In this document: positions 7,936 to 16,358 of the stretch, piece by piece | Position numbering within the stretch: the first letter of the stretch is position 1 | Layout of the letters: every line of letters starts with the position of its first letter | NCBI RefSeq assembly: GCF_040253635.1 | Contig: NZ_JBEJGX010000003.1 | Span: 2,976,001-3,040,000, forward strand | Source: Streptomyces sp. Edi2 | GTDB lineage: Bacteria; Actinomycetota; Actinomycetes; Streptomycetales; Streptomycetaceae | Reading direction: 5' to 3' | Length of the DNA: 64,000 nucleotides | Notes under the pieces: model-generated | Seen by the model: the letters and a program-made list of their open reading frames with translations, nothing else | Databases searched by the model: none | What the model was told of the DNA's origin: nothing | Made by a program: the position numbers and the translations under genes

Positions 7936-9324
7936 GTGTCGAGCACCAGCGCGCCGGCCTGCGACGGGTCACCGCCCACCGCGGGGCGCAGAACGGCCTG
8001 GGCCGAGGGGCTGGACGAGCTGCGGGCCGCGGCGACGACGGAGCCGGGCCGGCTGCGGGTGATCGGTGCGGTACTTGCCCTGCTGGTGGTGCTGTTCGGC
8101 GCGGTCACGGCCTGGCAGGCCGCGGACCGGGCGGCGGCCGCCGACGACGTGGTGGAGCGCAGCCAGCCGCTGTCCGCGGACGCCGCGAGCATCTACCGCT
8201 CGCTGGCCGATGCCGATACGACGGCCGCGGCCGGTTTCCTGGCCGGCGCCAAGGAGACCAGGGCGACCCGCGACCGGTATGCCGCCGATATCTCCACGGC
8301 GTCCGCGCTGCTGGTCAAGGCGGCCGCCAACAGCAGCGGTCCGTCCGGCGCCGGCGCGCAGATCGCGAAGCTCAACAGCGGGCTGCCGCGCTATACGGGG
8401 CTGGTGGAGACGGCGCGGGCGAACAACCGGCAGGGGCTGCCGCTGGGCGGCGCCTATCTGCGGTACGCCAATGAGCAGATGCGCACCGAACTCCTCCCTG
8501 CCGCACGGGCGTTGTACGACGCGCAGACGGACCGGCTGACGGCGGACTACGGCGCGGCCGGCGCCCGGCCGTGGTACGCGGTGGCGGCGGGGGTGGTGGC
8601 GCTCGCCGCGCTGGGGTGGGCGCAGCGCCGGCACTACCGGCGCACCAACCGGGTGTTCAACAGGGGCCTGCTGGCAGCGACGGCGGCGTCCGTGGTGGTG
8701 CTGGTGTGGCTGGTGGCGGGGCATAGCGTGGCGCGTACGGGGCTGACCGGTTCGTACGAGCACGGCGCCCGGTCGCTGCGGGTGCTCAACGAGGCGCGGA
8801 TCGATGCGCTGCAGGCGCGCGCGGACGAGAACCTGACGCTGGTGGCGCGCGGCGCGGTACTGACGCACGGCCAGGAAGATTTCTACGAGGCCGGTTTCCG
8901 CTCCCGGATGGCGTACCTGGCGGGCGGGGGCGGCCCGGGGGCCGCGTCGGCGAAGAGCAGACTGGGAGCCGCACTGGCACTGGCCGACGACGAGGCGGGG
9001 CGGCGTCCGGTGCGCGCGGCGCTGACCGGCGTGCGGCAGTGGCAGGCGCGGCACGGCAAGGCGCGGACGGCGGACGAGAAGGGCGATTACCCGCAGGCGC
9101 TGGCCAAGGTGATCGGCCCGGACGGGTCCACCGGGGAGTCCTTCGACCGGGTGGCCGCCGGGCTGCAGCAGGCGCTGGTGCACGAGCAGGCGGAGTTCCG
9201 GTCGGCGGCGGACGCCGGGCGCAGGGCGCTGGACGGGCTTCCGGTGGGGGCCGGGCTGCTGGCGGCGTCGGCGGCGGTGGGCGCGGTGCTGGGAATCGGC
9301 CGCAGACTGGCGGAGTACCGGTGA
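7936..9324 (+). CDS. glnX: GlnX-like membrane sensor of the PknG pathway
   Basis: 462 residues from GTG 7936 (GGAGG five bases upstream). Four membrane helices (about 41-60, 212-229, 243-262, 437-455) frame two Ala-rich helical extracellular domains, the layout of mycobacterial GlnX (Rv0412c-type). In mycobacteria GlnX is an integral membrane protein that passes the amino-acid-bound state of GlnH across the membrane to control PknG. The same gene order follows here: the solute-binding protein starts 20 bases downstream, and PknG is two genes further on. Assignment rests on topology and synteny more than on motifs; no enzymatic motif is visible. Confidence 0.8.
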   Translation: MSSTSAPACDGSPPTAGRRTAWAEGLDELRAAATTEPGRLRVIGAVLALLVVLFGAVTAWQAADRAAAADDVVERSQPLSADAASIYRSLADADTTAAAGFLAGAKETRATRDRYAADISTASALLVKAAANSSGPSGAGAQIAKLNSGLPRYTGLVETARANNRQGLPLGGAYLRYANEQMRTELLPAARALYDAQTDRLTADYGAAGARPWYAVAAGVVALAALGWAQRRHYRRTNRVFNRGLLAATAASVVVLVWLVAGHSVARTGLTGSYEHGARSLRVLNEARIDALQARADENLTLVARGAVLTHGQEDFYEAGFRSRMAYLAGGGGPGAASAKSRLGAALALADDEAGRRPVRAALTGVRQWQARHGKARTADEKGDYPQALAKVIGPDGSTGESFDRVAAGLQQALVHEQAEFRSAADAGRRALDGLPVGAGLLAASAAVGAVLGIGRRLAEYR

Positions 9325-9344
9325 GGAGGCCAGGTGAGAGGGGC

Positions 9345-10370
9345 ATGCGGGTGCACGCGCGAGACCTGGTGAATCTGCGTGCCGTCCTTGCGCCGGTCGC
9401 GTCCGGGATGGGCGTGATGGCTATGGTCGCCGCCGTGCTGGTGCCGGCGCTGGGCGGCGACGCCGGGCATCCCCGGCACGGCCCCGGCCACGTCTCCTCG
9501 TCCGCGGCGGCACACCGGGCGTACGGCCCGGGGGCGGCGCCGGCCACACCTGCCGCCGCGCCGTGCACGGCGCGCAACGCCGCGGAGAGCCTGCGCCCTT
9601 CGCCGGACGACGGTGCGGCGGTGCGGCGGATCAAGGCGCGGGGTCAGCTGGTCGTCGGGGTGGACCAGAACACCTACCGGTGGGGGTACCGCAATCCCTC
9701 CACCGGCACGCTGGAGGGTTTCGACATCGATCTGGCGTGGGCGATCGCCGAGGACATCCTGGGCCCGCATCCCCCTGTGGTCTTCAAGACGGTGCCGACC
9801 AACCAGCGGATCCCGGCGCTGCAGAAGCGTGCGGTGGACATGGTGGTGCGGACGATGACGATCAACTGTGCCCGCAAGCGACAGGTGGCGTTCTCGACCT
9901 CGTACTTCCAGGCGGGGCAGCAGGTGCTGGCCCCGATCGACTCGACGATCAAGGCCTTCGACGATTCGCTGCGGGGCCGGCGGGTGTGCACGGCGGCGGG
10001 TTCGACGGGGGAGACGGCGCTGCGGGCGCGGCCGCACGGCGCGCAGGTGCTGACGGTGCCCAGCCAACTCGACTGTCTGGTGCGGCTGCAGCTGGGCCAG
10101 GCGGATGCGGTGGTCACGGACAGCGCGCTGGCGGCGGCGCAGGCGGCGCAGGACCCGAGGGTGGAGCTGAAGGGCGCGCCGTTCACGGACGAGTCGTACG
10201 GCGTGGCGATGAACAAGGACGACCCGGATCTGGTGCGGCGGGTGAACAAGGTCCTGGACGACTACCGGGGCGGCGGCGAGCACAGCGCCTGGATGCGGGC
10301 GTACCGCAAGTGGCTGAAGGCCGATCTGCCGGGCATATCGGGACCGCCCGCGCCGGAGTACGGCGACTGA
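9345..10370 (+). CDS. glnH: GlnH-like amino-acid-binding protein (SBP family 3)
   Basis: 341 residues from ATG 9345; GTG 9321 (overlapping the glnX stop as GTGA) and GTG 9351 are also possible. A hydrophobic N-terminal signal or anchor (about 14-36) leads into a variable linker, then a family-3 periplasmic-binding fold: IKARGQLVVGVDQNTYRWGY, GFDIDLAWAIAEDI, VDMVVRTMTINCARKRQVAF and STGETALRARP. No lipobox is obvious, unlike mycobacterial GlnH, so it may stay anchored by its N-terminal helix. No ABC permease or ATPase genes flank it, which fits sensing rather than transport. In mycobacteria GlnH binds Asp/Glu-type ligands to regulate PknG and glutamate metabolism. Confidence 0.83.
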   Translation: MRVHARDLVNLRAVLAPVASGMGVMAMVAAVLVPALGGDAGHPRHGPGHVSSSAAAHRAYGPGAAPATPAAAPCTARNAAESLRPSPDDGAAVRRIKARGQLVVGVDQNTYRWGYRNPSTGTLEGFDIDLAWAIAEDILGPHPPVVFKTVPTNQRIPALQKRAVDMVVRTMTINCARKRQVAFSTSYFQAGQQVLAPIDSTIKAFDDSLRGRRVCTAAGSTGETALRARPHGAQVLTVPSQLDCLVRLQLGQADAVVTDSALAAAQAAQDPRVELKGAPFTDESYGVAMNKDDPDLVRRVNKVLDDYRGGGEHSAWMRAYRKWLKADLPGISGPPAPEYGD

Positions 10371-10517
10371 TCGCTCCAAGGAGCGGAGTAGTGCCACTGA
10401 TCGCCCCGGGAGGGCCGGATGCCGTCACTATGGAAGAGGTCGTGGGAGGAGCAGACCGCAGCGGCCGCCCGGCCGCGGCAAACGCCGTGCACCGTACGTG
10501 TATTGGAGAGGTGATCG

Positions 10518-11843
10518 ATGGGGGTCCCCAGGCCCTTCCCCGGTTCGCCGGGGGAGCCCGATGCCCCGGTGCCGGGCCAGGAGGAGGTGGACCGCGCGCT
10601 GGCGCGGCTCGGTGCCGAGTACGAGGCGATCGAGACGTCGCTGCTCGCGTTGCAGGATCACGCGGGCCGCCGGCTGCTGGAGGGCGCCGGTCTGGCCGGC
10701 ACCACCAAGGAGCGCTGGGCCGCGGCGGAGCGGTCCATCACGGTCCTGTGGACGCTGTTCGACGCGTATACGGCGGCGCTGGAGCAGGCGCGTGAGCTGC
10801 GGGCCCGGCGGCGCCGGCCGTCCCCGGAGGACCTGGCGGAGCTGACCGGGCTGCTGTTCGGCGACGGGGTGACGGTGCCGGCTGCGGCCGCGTCCGGCGG
10901 CGGCGGGCCGGACGGCCCGGCCCTCACGGGTGAACGGTTCGGTCTGGAGGAGCTGGTCGAGCGGGTGAACGGGCTGTACGCGCAGTCGCTGGACGTCATC
11001 GTCGCCGCCGATGCGGTCTGGTCGGCGCTGCCGGCCCGGATAGACCTGCTGTCGGCCGAGTTGCAGCGGACGCGTTCGCTGGCGCATTCGGTGGGCGTGC
11101 GCCCCGGTGAGCATCCGGCCGGCGACGACCTGGAGCGGATCACGGACGAGCTGCTGCGGCTGCGGGAGCGGGTGATCGCGGATCCGCTGGCGTTCTGGGT
11201 GTCGTCGTCGACGGGGAGTTCGGCGCCGGGCGGCGGCCGCCCGGACACCACGCGCTACGACCGTGCGGCCCGTGCGCTGGAGGACATCCGGCGTGAGGTG
11301 GCGGCGGTGCTGGATGTGCGGCAGGACGCGGAGCGGCGGCTGATGCAGCTGCGGGACGTGCTGTCGCGGGCGGACCGCACGCTGACCGAGGCGCGGCAGG
11401 CCCGCGGCGAGGTGCTGGCGAAGATCGCCGCGTCGGAGGTGCCGGCGGTCAGCGGCCCGTCGACGGCGCTGCACGAACAGCTGGCCGCGGCCGCCGACTA
11501 CCGAAGACGGTCGCAGTGGCACCGGCTCTCGCCGCTGCTGGACAGTCTGGAGGAGCGGGCGGAGGACGAACTCCTGCGGGCCCGCGAGTCGCTGACGGCG
11601 GTGACCGCGCCGCTGGCGGTACGGGCCGAGCTGCGCGGCCGGCTGGATGCGTACAAGGCGAAGCTGGCACGTCACGGTTTGGCTCAGGATCCGCTGCTGA
11701 CCGAACGCTACGACCTGGCGCGGCGGATGCTGTGGAGTGGGCCGTGTGATCTGCGGGCAGCCGAGCAGGCGGTGTGGCGCTATCAGCAGGCGGCGGCGGA
11801 GGCATTGGCCGTGCAACAGCGGGAGGGCAGGGGGGATTCGTGA
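10518..11843 (+). CDS. Helical coiled-coil protein of the PknG locus, function unknown
   Basis: 441 residues from ATG 10518 with GGAGAGG upstream. No catalytic motif is seen. It is rich in Ala, Arg, Glu and Leu with long amphipathic helices (IDLLSAELQRTRSLAHSV; RREVAAVLDVRQDAERRL; LRARESLTAVTAPLAVRAE), consistent with a cytoplasmic coiled-coil scaffold. Its stop overlaps the PknG start as GTGA, so it is almost certainly co-translated with the kinase and placed between sensor and kinase genes. It may link GlnX to PknG at the membrane; that is inference from position only. Confidence 0.75.
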   Translation: MGVPRPFPGSPGEPDAPVPGQEEVDRALARLGAEYEAIETSLLALQDHAGRRLLEGAGLAGTTKERWAAAERSITVLWTLFDAYTAALEQARELRARRRRPSPEDLAELTGLLFGDGVTVPAAAASGGGGPDGPALTGERFGLEELVERVNGLYAQSLDVIVAADAVWSALPARIDLLSAELQRTRSLAHSVGVRPGEHPAGDDLERITDELLRLRERVIADPLAFWVSSSTGSSAPGGGRPDTTRYDRAARALEDIRREVAAVLDVRQDAERRLMQLRDVLSRADRTLTEARQARGEVLAKIAASEVPAVSGPSTALHEQLAAAADYRRRSQWHRLSPLLDSLEERAEDELLRARESLTAVTAPLAVRAELRGRLDAYKAKLARHGLAQDPLLTERYDLARRMLWSGPCDLRAAEQAVWRYQQAAAEALAVQQREGRGDS

Positions 11844-14497
11844 CGGAGCGGGCCGACGAGCGCTGCCAGCGGCGGGAGTGCGCGGGCAGCTATGAGGATG
11901 TCGGCGGCGGCGAGCTGTACTGCGACCTGTGCGGGCTGGCGCCGGTGGTCTCGCCGGACGGCCTGCTGTCCTCGCCGCCCACGGGCCTGACGAGCCGGGC
12001 GCTCACGGACGGCACGACGGGCCGCGAGGCGGCGGGGGCGCTGCTGACGGTCCCCTCCCCCGGCCCCGGTTCCGGCCCCGATTCCGGCCCAGGTTCCGGT
12101 TCCGGCCCCGGCACCCGCACCGCCCGTTCCTCGCCCTCGCGGCGCTCGGTGCCCGGGCGGCACTCGCGCGCGGTGTCCGGCAGGGGGCCGGAGCGCGGTA
12201 TGGCAGCGGTGTCGGTGCGCGGTGCGGGCAGCGGCTCCTCGTCCGGGGCGGCGCGGGGACGGCTGGGCGCGGGGCTGGTGACGGTGCCGGAGGTGCCGCG
12301 GCCCGATCCGCGTGCGGCGGTGCTGGAGCATCCGGAGGTCCCGGAGCGGAAGCGGTTCTGCAGCCGTACGGACTGCGGTGCGCCGGTGGGCCGGGCGCGC
12401 GGTGAGCAGCCGGGCACCACGGAAGGCTTCTGCATCAAGTGCGGCCACCCGTACAGCTTCGTGCCCAAGCTGCGGCCCGGCGACATGGTGCACGGCCAGT
12501 ACGAGGTCGCGGGCTGTCTGGCGCACGGCGGGCTCGGCTGGATCTATCTGGCGACGGACCATGCGGTCTCCGACCGGTGGGTGGTCCTCAAGGGACTGCT
12601 GGACACCGGCGACGAGGAGGCGCTGGCGGTGGCGGTGTCCGAGCGGCGCTTCCTCGCCGAGATCGAGCACGCCAACATCGTGCGGATCTACAACTTCGTG
12701 GAACACCTCGACCGGGCGACGGGCAGCCTCGACGGCTACATCGTCATGGAGTACGTCGGCGGCAAGTCGCTCAAGGAGCTCGCCAACGACCGGCGCACGC
12801 CCCAGGGCAGGCGCGATCCGCTGCCGGTCGAACAGGCCTGTGCGTACGGCATCGAGGCGCTGGAGGCGCTGGGCCACCTGCACCGCCGCGGCTACCTCTA
12901 CTGCGACTTCAAGGTCGACAACGCCATCCAGCAGCACGACCGGCTCAAGCTGATCGACATGGGCGCGGTGCGCGGGATGGACGACCACCGCAGCCCGGTC
13001 TACGGCACGATCGGCTATCAGGCGCCGGAGATCGCCGCGCTGGGCCCGTCGGTCTCCTCCGACCTCTACACCGTCGCCCGCACCCTCGCGGTCCTCACCT
13101 TCGACTTCCAGGGCTATACGAACGTCTTCGCGGACTCCCTGCCCGATCCGGACCACATCGAGGTGTTCCGCGCCTACGAGTCGTTCTACCGGCTGCTGGT
13201 GCGCGCCACGGACCCGGACCGGGCGCGCAGATTCGCCTCGGCGGAGGAGATGGCCGAGCAGCTGACGGGCGTACTGCGGGAGGTGGTGGCGCTCCAGACG
13301 GGCGAGCCGCGGCCCGCGCTGTCCCCGCTGTTCGGGCCCGAACTCCGGGTGGTCGACACGGAGCTGATGGCGGCGGCGGAGGGCGACAGTTCGCTGCTGG
13401 GCGCTCGGGGGGCGCGGGGTCGGGGGGCGGCGCCGGCACGCCCCGCGGCACCAGCATCCGCAGGCCCCGCGCTGCGCCCCCTGGACGTCGCCGGCGCCGC
13501 CCTGGCCCTGCCGGTGCCGCGGGTGGATCCGGACGACCCCCACGCCGGGCTGCTGGCGGGGTTGCTGGCCGCCGCGCCCGCCGAACTGCTGGACGCGCTG
13601 CGCTCGGCGCCGGCCGACTCCCTGGAGGTCCGGCTGCGTGCGCTGCGCGCCCGTCTGGAGACGGGTGACGGCGCGGCGGCGCAGCGGGCGCTGGAGGAGA
13701 TGGCGGCGGAGCCCGCCGGGGAGTGGGCCGCCGGGGAGTGGGCCGCCGCGGAGTGGGCCGCGGCGGGGCGTGACGGCGGCGGGCCCGGCACCCGGGGCGC
13801 GGACTGGCGGGTGGTGTGGCATCGCGGCCTGGTGTCGCTGACGACCGGTGACCGCGAGGGCGCCGCGCTGGCCTTCGATGCTGTCTACGATGCCTTCCCC
13901 GGTGAGCCGGCGCCGAAGCTGGCGCTGGGGATCTGTGCGGAGCTGCTGGACCAGCTGGACAACGCCGTGGAGTACTACCGCCTGGTGTGGGCGACCGACC
14001 GCAGTTACGTCAGCGCGGCGTTCGGACTGGCACGGGTACGGCTGGCGGCGGGCGACCGCGCGGGCGCGGTCGGGGCGCTGGAGTCCGTCCCCGAGTCGTC
14101 CATCCACTACATCGCGGCACGGATCGCGGCGGTCCGCGCCCGGCTGCGGGGGCGCCCGCCGCGCGATCCGCTGACGGCGGACCTGCGGGCGGCCGCCGAA
14201 CAGGTCGAGGCGCTTGCGGACTTCGGTCTGGACGCCGAACGAAGGGAACAACTCACCACCGAGGTACTGGGCAGCGCCCTGGACTGGGTACTCTCCGGGG
14301 GCCACGGTGCCGGGCCGGACGGTCCGGCGGGCGTGGCCGAGCGGCCGTCGCTGCTCGGCTGCCCGCTGGACGAGCGCGGTCTGCGGTTCGGCCTGGAGCG
14401 GTCGTACCGCTTGCTCGCGCGGCTGGCGCAGCGTGGTGAGAAGAGGATCGAACTGGTGGAACGGGCCAACCGCTTCCGCCCCAGGACGTGGGTGTGA
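11840..14497 (+). CDS. pknG: Serine/threonine protein kinase PknG
   Basis: 885 residues from GTG 11840, overlapping the upstream stop by 4 bases. Order: an extra zinc ribbon (Cys9, 14, 28, 31), a Ser/Pro/Gly-rich linker, the PknG rubredoxin-like metal site (FCSRTDCG, FCIKCGHPY; Cys174, 179, 198, 201), kinase domain (about 220-470) with glycine loop CLAHGGLGWIY, Lys251, catalytic loop YCDFKVDN (Asp356, Asn361) and DMG (Asp373), then a C-terminal TPR region. The non-RD catalytic loop is normal for PknG. In mycobacteria PknG phosphorylates the FHA protein GarA to adjust 2-oxoglutarate and glutamate flux. PP2C starts one base after its stop. Confidence 0.93.
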   Translation: MTERADERCQRRECAGSYEDVGGGELYCDLCGLAPVVSPDGLLSSPPTGLTSRALTDGTTGREAAGALLTVPSPGPGSGPDSGPGSGSGPGTRTARSSPSRRSVPGRHSRAVSGRGPERGMAAVSVRGAGSGSSSGAARGRLGAGLVTVPEVPRPDPRAAVLEHPEVPERKRFCSRTDCGAPVGRARGEQPGTTEGFCIKCGHPYSFVPKLRPGDMVHGQYEVAGCLAHGGLGWIYLATDHAVSDRWVVLKGLLDTGDEEALAVAVSERRFLAEIEHANIVRIYNFVEHLDRATGSLDGYIVMEYVGGKSLKELANDRRTPQGRRDPLPVEQACAYGIEALEALGHLHRRGYLYCDFKVDNAIQQHDRLKLIDMGAVRGMDDHRSPVYGTIGYQAPEIAALGPSVSSDLYTVARTLAVLTFDFQGYTNVFADSLPDPDHIEVFRAYESFYRLLVRATDPDRARRFASAEEMAEQLTGVLREVVALQTGEPRPALSPLFGPELRVVDTELMAAAEGDSSLLGARGARGRGAAPARPAAPASAGPALRPLDVAGAALALPVPRVDPDDPHAGLLAGLLAAAPAELLDALRSAPADSLEVRLRALRARLETGDGAAAQRALEEMAAEPAGEWAAGEWAAAEWAAAGRDGGGPGTRGADWRVVWHRGLVSLTTGDREGAALAFDAVYDAFPGEPAPKLALGICAELLDQLDNAVEYYRLVWATDRSYVSAAFGLARVRLAAGDRAGAVGALESVPESSIHYIAARIAAVRARLRGRPPRDPLTADLRAAAEQVEALADFGLDAERREQLTTEVLGSALDWVLSGGHGAGPDGPAGVAERPSLLGCPLDERGLRFGLERSYRLLARLAQRGEKRIELVERANRFRPRTWV

Positions 14498-14498
14498 C

Positions 14499-15983
14499 AT
14501 GGGTGTGACTGAGCCGTCCCGGTGCCCGGGCTGCGACGAACCGCTGGCTCCGGGAGACAACTTCTGCGGGCGGTGCGGCGCCGCTCTCCCGGCGCCCGCC
14601 GCGACGCCGGCGTACGACGCCCGGCCCGCGCACGGCGTCCCCGCCGCACCTCCCGTGCCGCCCCCGCCACCGGTGCCGCCCGGGGTGCCCGGTCCGGCCG
14701 GGCCGCCGCACGCCAATAGTGCGGGTGCGGCCGGGCCGCCGCCTCCTCCGGACCCGCAGGCCCGCCTCCCGTACGGGGACGCGGGCACGGTGCCGGGGCC
14801 TGGCCCCGTGCCTGCGCCGGTGCCGGGCAACGCCCCGCCGGTGCCCAGCCATGCGCCCTCGGTGCCTGGCCATGCCCCCTCGGTGGCCGGTCCCGCACCG
14901 GTGGCCGGTCCCGCCCCCGTGCCCGGTGCCGCACCGGTGACCGGTGGTCCCGCGTCCGTGGCCGGTGGTCCCGCCCCGGCGGCCGACACGCCGCCGCCCG
15001 TGGACCCGCCGGTGGACCCGCCCGCCGCCGCGCCCGTCGACCCGCGCGTGGCCGGAGCGGCAGGCGGCGCCGCCCGCTGTGCCGCCTGCCGTTCCGGCGC
15101 CGTGGGGCCGGACGGCTACTGCGAGCACTGCGGGCACGCCCAGCCCCGTGAACGCGACCACATGGAGCGCGAGTTGGCGGGCATCGCGGCGGTCAGCGAC
15201 CGGGGCCACCGGCACCACCGCAACGAGGACTTCTTCGCGCTCCGCGCCGCCGCGCTCCCCGACGGCACCCCCGCCGTGGTCGCGGTGGTCTGTGACGGCG
15301 TCTCCTCGGCGACCCGTCCGGACGAGGCGTCCACGGCGGCGTCCGAGGCCGCCGGCGAGGCGCTGCGAACGTCACTGCCGCAAGGCACCCATCCCCAACA
15401 GGCCATGCACGAGGCCATCCTGGCGGCCTCCTCCGCCGTCGACGCGCTGGCCCCCGACCCCGCCTCGGCGCATGACGCACACCGTCAGCAGAACGCCCCG
15501 GCCTGCACCTTCGTCGGTGCGGTGGTGGGCGGCGGACTGCTGACCGTCGGCTGGGTCGGCGACAGCCGCGCCTACTGGATCCCCGATGACCGTACGGCGC
15601 CGCCCGCCCGGCTCACCGAGGACGACTCCTGGGCCGCCCAGATGGTCGCCAACAACCTGATGTCCGAGGCCGAGGCGAACGCCGACGAGCGGGCGCACGC
15701 CATCACCGGCTGGCTCGGGGCGGACGCGTACGAGGTCGAGCCGCACACCGCCACGTTCAAGCCGGACGGGCCCGGTGTCGTCGTGGTGTGCACCGACGGG
15801 CTGTGGAACTACGCGGAGTCCGCGGAGCAGATGGCCGCGGTGCTGCCGTACGACGCGCCCAGCAGGCCGCTGGAGAGCGCCCGCACGCTGGTCACCCACG
15901 CCCTCGACGGCGGCGGCCACGACAATGTAACGGTGGCAGTGGTGCCGTTCCCCGCCCCCGCGGGGCGGGCAGGATCGGCCTGA
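14499..15983 (+). CDS. PP2C-family Ser/Thr phosphatase with two zinc ribbons
   Basis: 494 residues from ATG 14499. A zinc ribbon opens the protein (CPGCDEPLAPGDNFCGRCG), followed by about 130 residues of Pro/Ala/Gly-rich linker with PVPG-type repeats and a second ribbon (CAACRSGAVGPDGYCEHCG). The PP2C domain then shows VVAVVCDGVSSA, GWVGDSRAYWI, VVCTDGLWNYA and GGHDNVTVAVV, the metal-binding Asp motifs. Separated from the PknG stop by one base, it is the obvious antagonist that would reverse PknG phosphorylation. Ribbons shared with the kinase and the FHA protein suggest a common assembly. A strong hairpin follows. Confidence 0.92.
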   Translation: MGVTEPSRCPGCDEPLAPGDNFCGRCGAALPAPAATPAYDARPAHGVPAAPPVPPPPPVPPGVPGPAGPPHANSAGAAGPPPPPDPQARLPYGDAGTVPGPGPVPAPVPGNAPPVPSHAPSVPGHAPSVAGPAPVAGPAPVPGAAPVTGGPASVAGGPAPAADTPPPVDPPVDPPAAAPVDPRVAGAAGGAARCAACRSGAVGPDGYCEHCGHAQPRERDHMERELAGIAAVSDRGHRHHRNEDFFALRAAALPDGTPAVVAVVCDGVSSATRPDEASTAASEAAGEALRTSLPQGTHPQQAMHEAILAASSAVDALAPDPASAHDAHRQQNAPACTFVGAVVGGGLLTVGWVGDSRAYWIPDDRTAPPARLTEDDSWAAQMVANNLMSEAEANADERAHAITGWLGADAYEVEPHTATFKPDGPGVVVVCTDGLWNYAESAEQMAAVLPYDAPSRPLESARTLVTHALDGGGHDNVTVAVVPFPAPAGRAGSA

Positions 15984-15995
15984 CCAACTCACCAC

Positions 15996-16044
15996 CGCCC
16001 CACCGGCCGCCGGTCCGGATGCCGCTCCGGCGGCCGGTGGGGCG
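15996..16044 (+). terminator. 18-bp perfect-stem hairpin after the PP2C gene
   Basis: CGCCCCACCGGCCGCCGG (15996-16013) pairs perfectly with 16027-16044 across a 13-base loop. There is no T tract, as is common for Streptomyces terminators. It splits the locus into a glnX-to-PP2C unit and a VWA/FHA part. Confidence 0.7.
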
Positions 16045-16170
16045 CACCGCACAAGGCGCCCTGTACGAAGCACGGGCGCGCCCTGTGGCAACACGGCGCG
16101 CCCCACACACCGCCGAAAACCGGACACACCAGAGCCGGAACAGGCCACATCACGCGCCCTGGACGACCTG

Positions 16171-16251
16171 CACCACGCGCTCTGCCAGACCGACCCGCAC
16201 CACGTGCTCTGTACGACCGGCCCGCAGCACATGCTCTGCACGGCGCGCCCC
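16171..16251. repeat. Three imperfect 27-bp tandem repeats in a 375-bp gene-free gap
   Basis: Units at 16171, 16198 and 16225 share the pattern CASCACRYGCTCTGYMMG followed by a CCGRCCCG-like end. The gap 15984-16358 otherwise holds the PP2C terminator and several GCGCGCC words but no convincing gene. It precedes the VWA gene, so part of it must be that gene's leader. Confidence 0.65.
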
Positions 16252-16358
16252 CTGCGTCCTGCACAGCGCGCCCCACGCACCCCCGCACCACGCATGAGGC
16301 AGCACGGCCCCGCCTCGGCCCCGATCGACCGGTTACGGCGTCTCAAGGAGCGGAACGG

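Noticed and set aside
11783..14989. Long minus-strand open frames opposite pknG and PP2C (over 1000 residues)
   Set aside because: Typical antisense shadows of high-GC genes: Arg/Pro/Gly-rich with no motif, fully opposite clear kinase and phosphatase genes.
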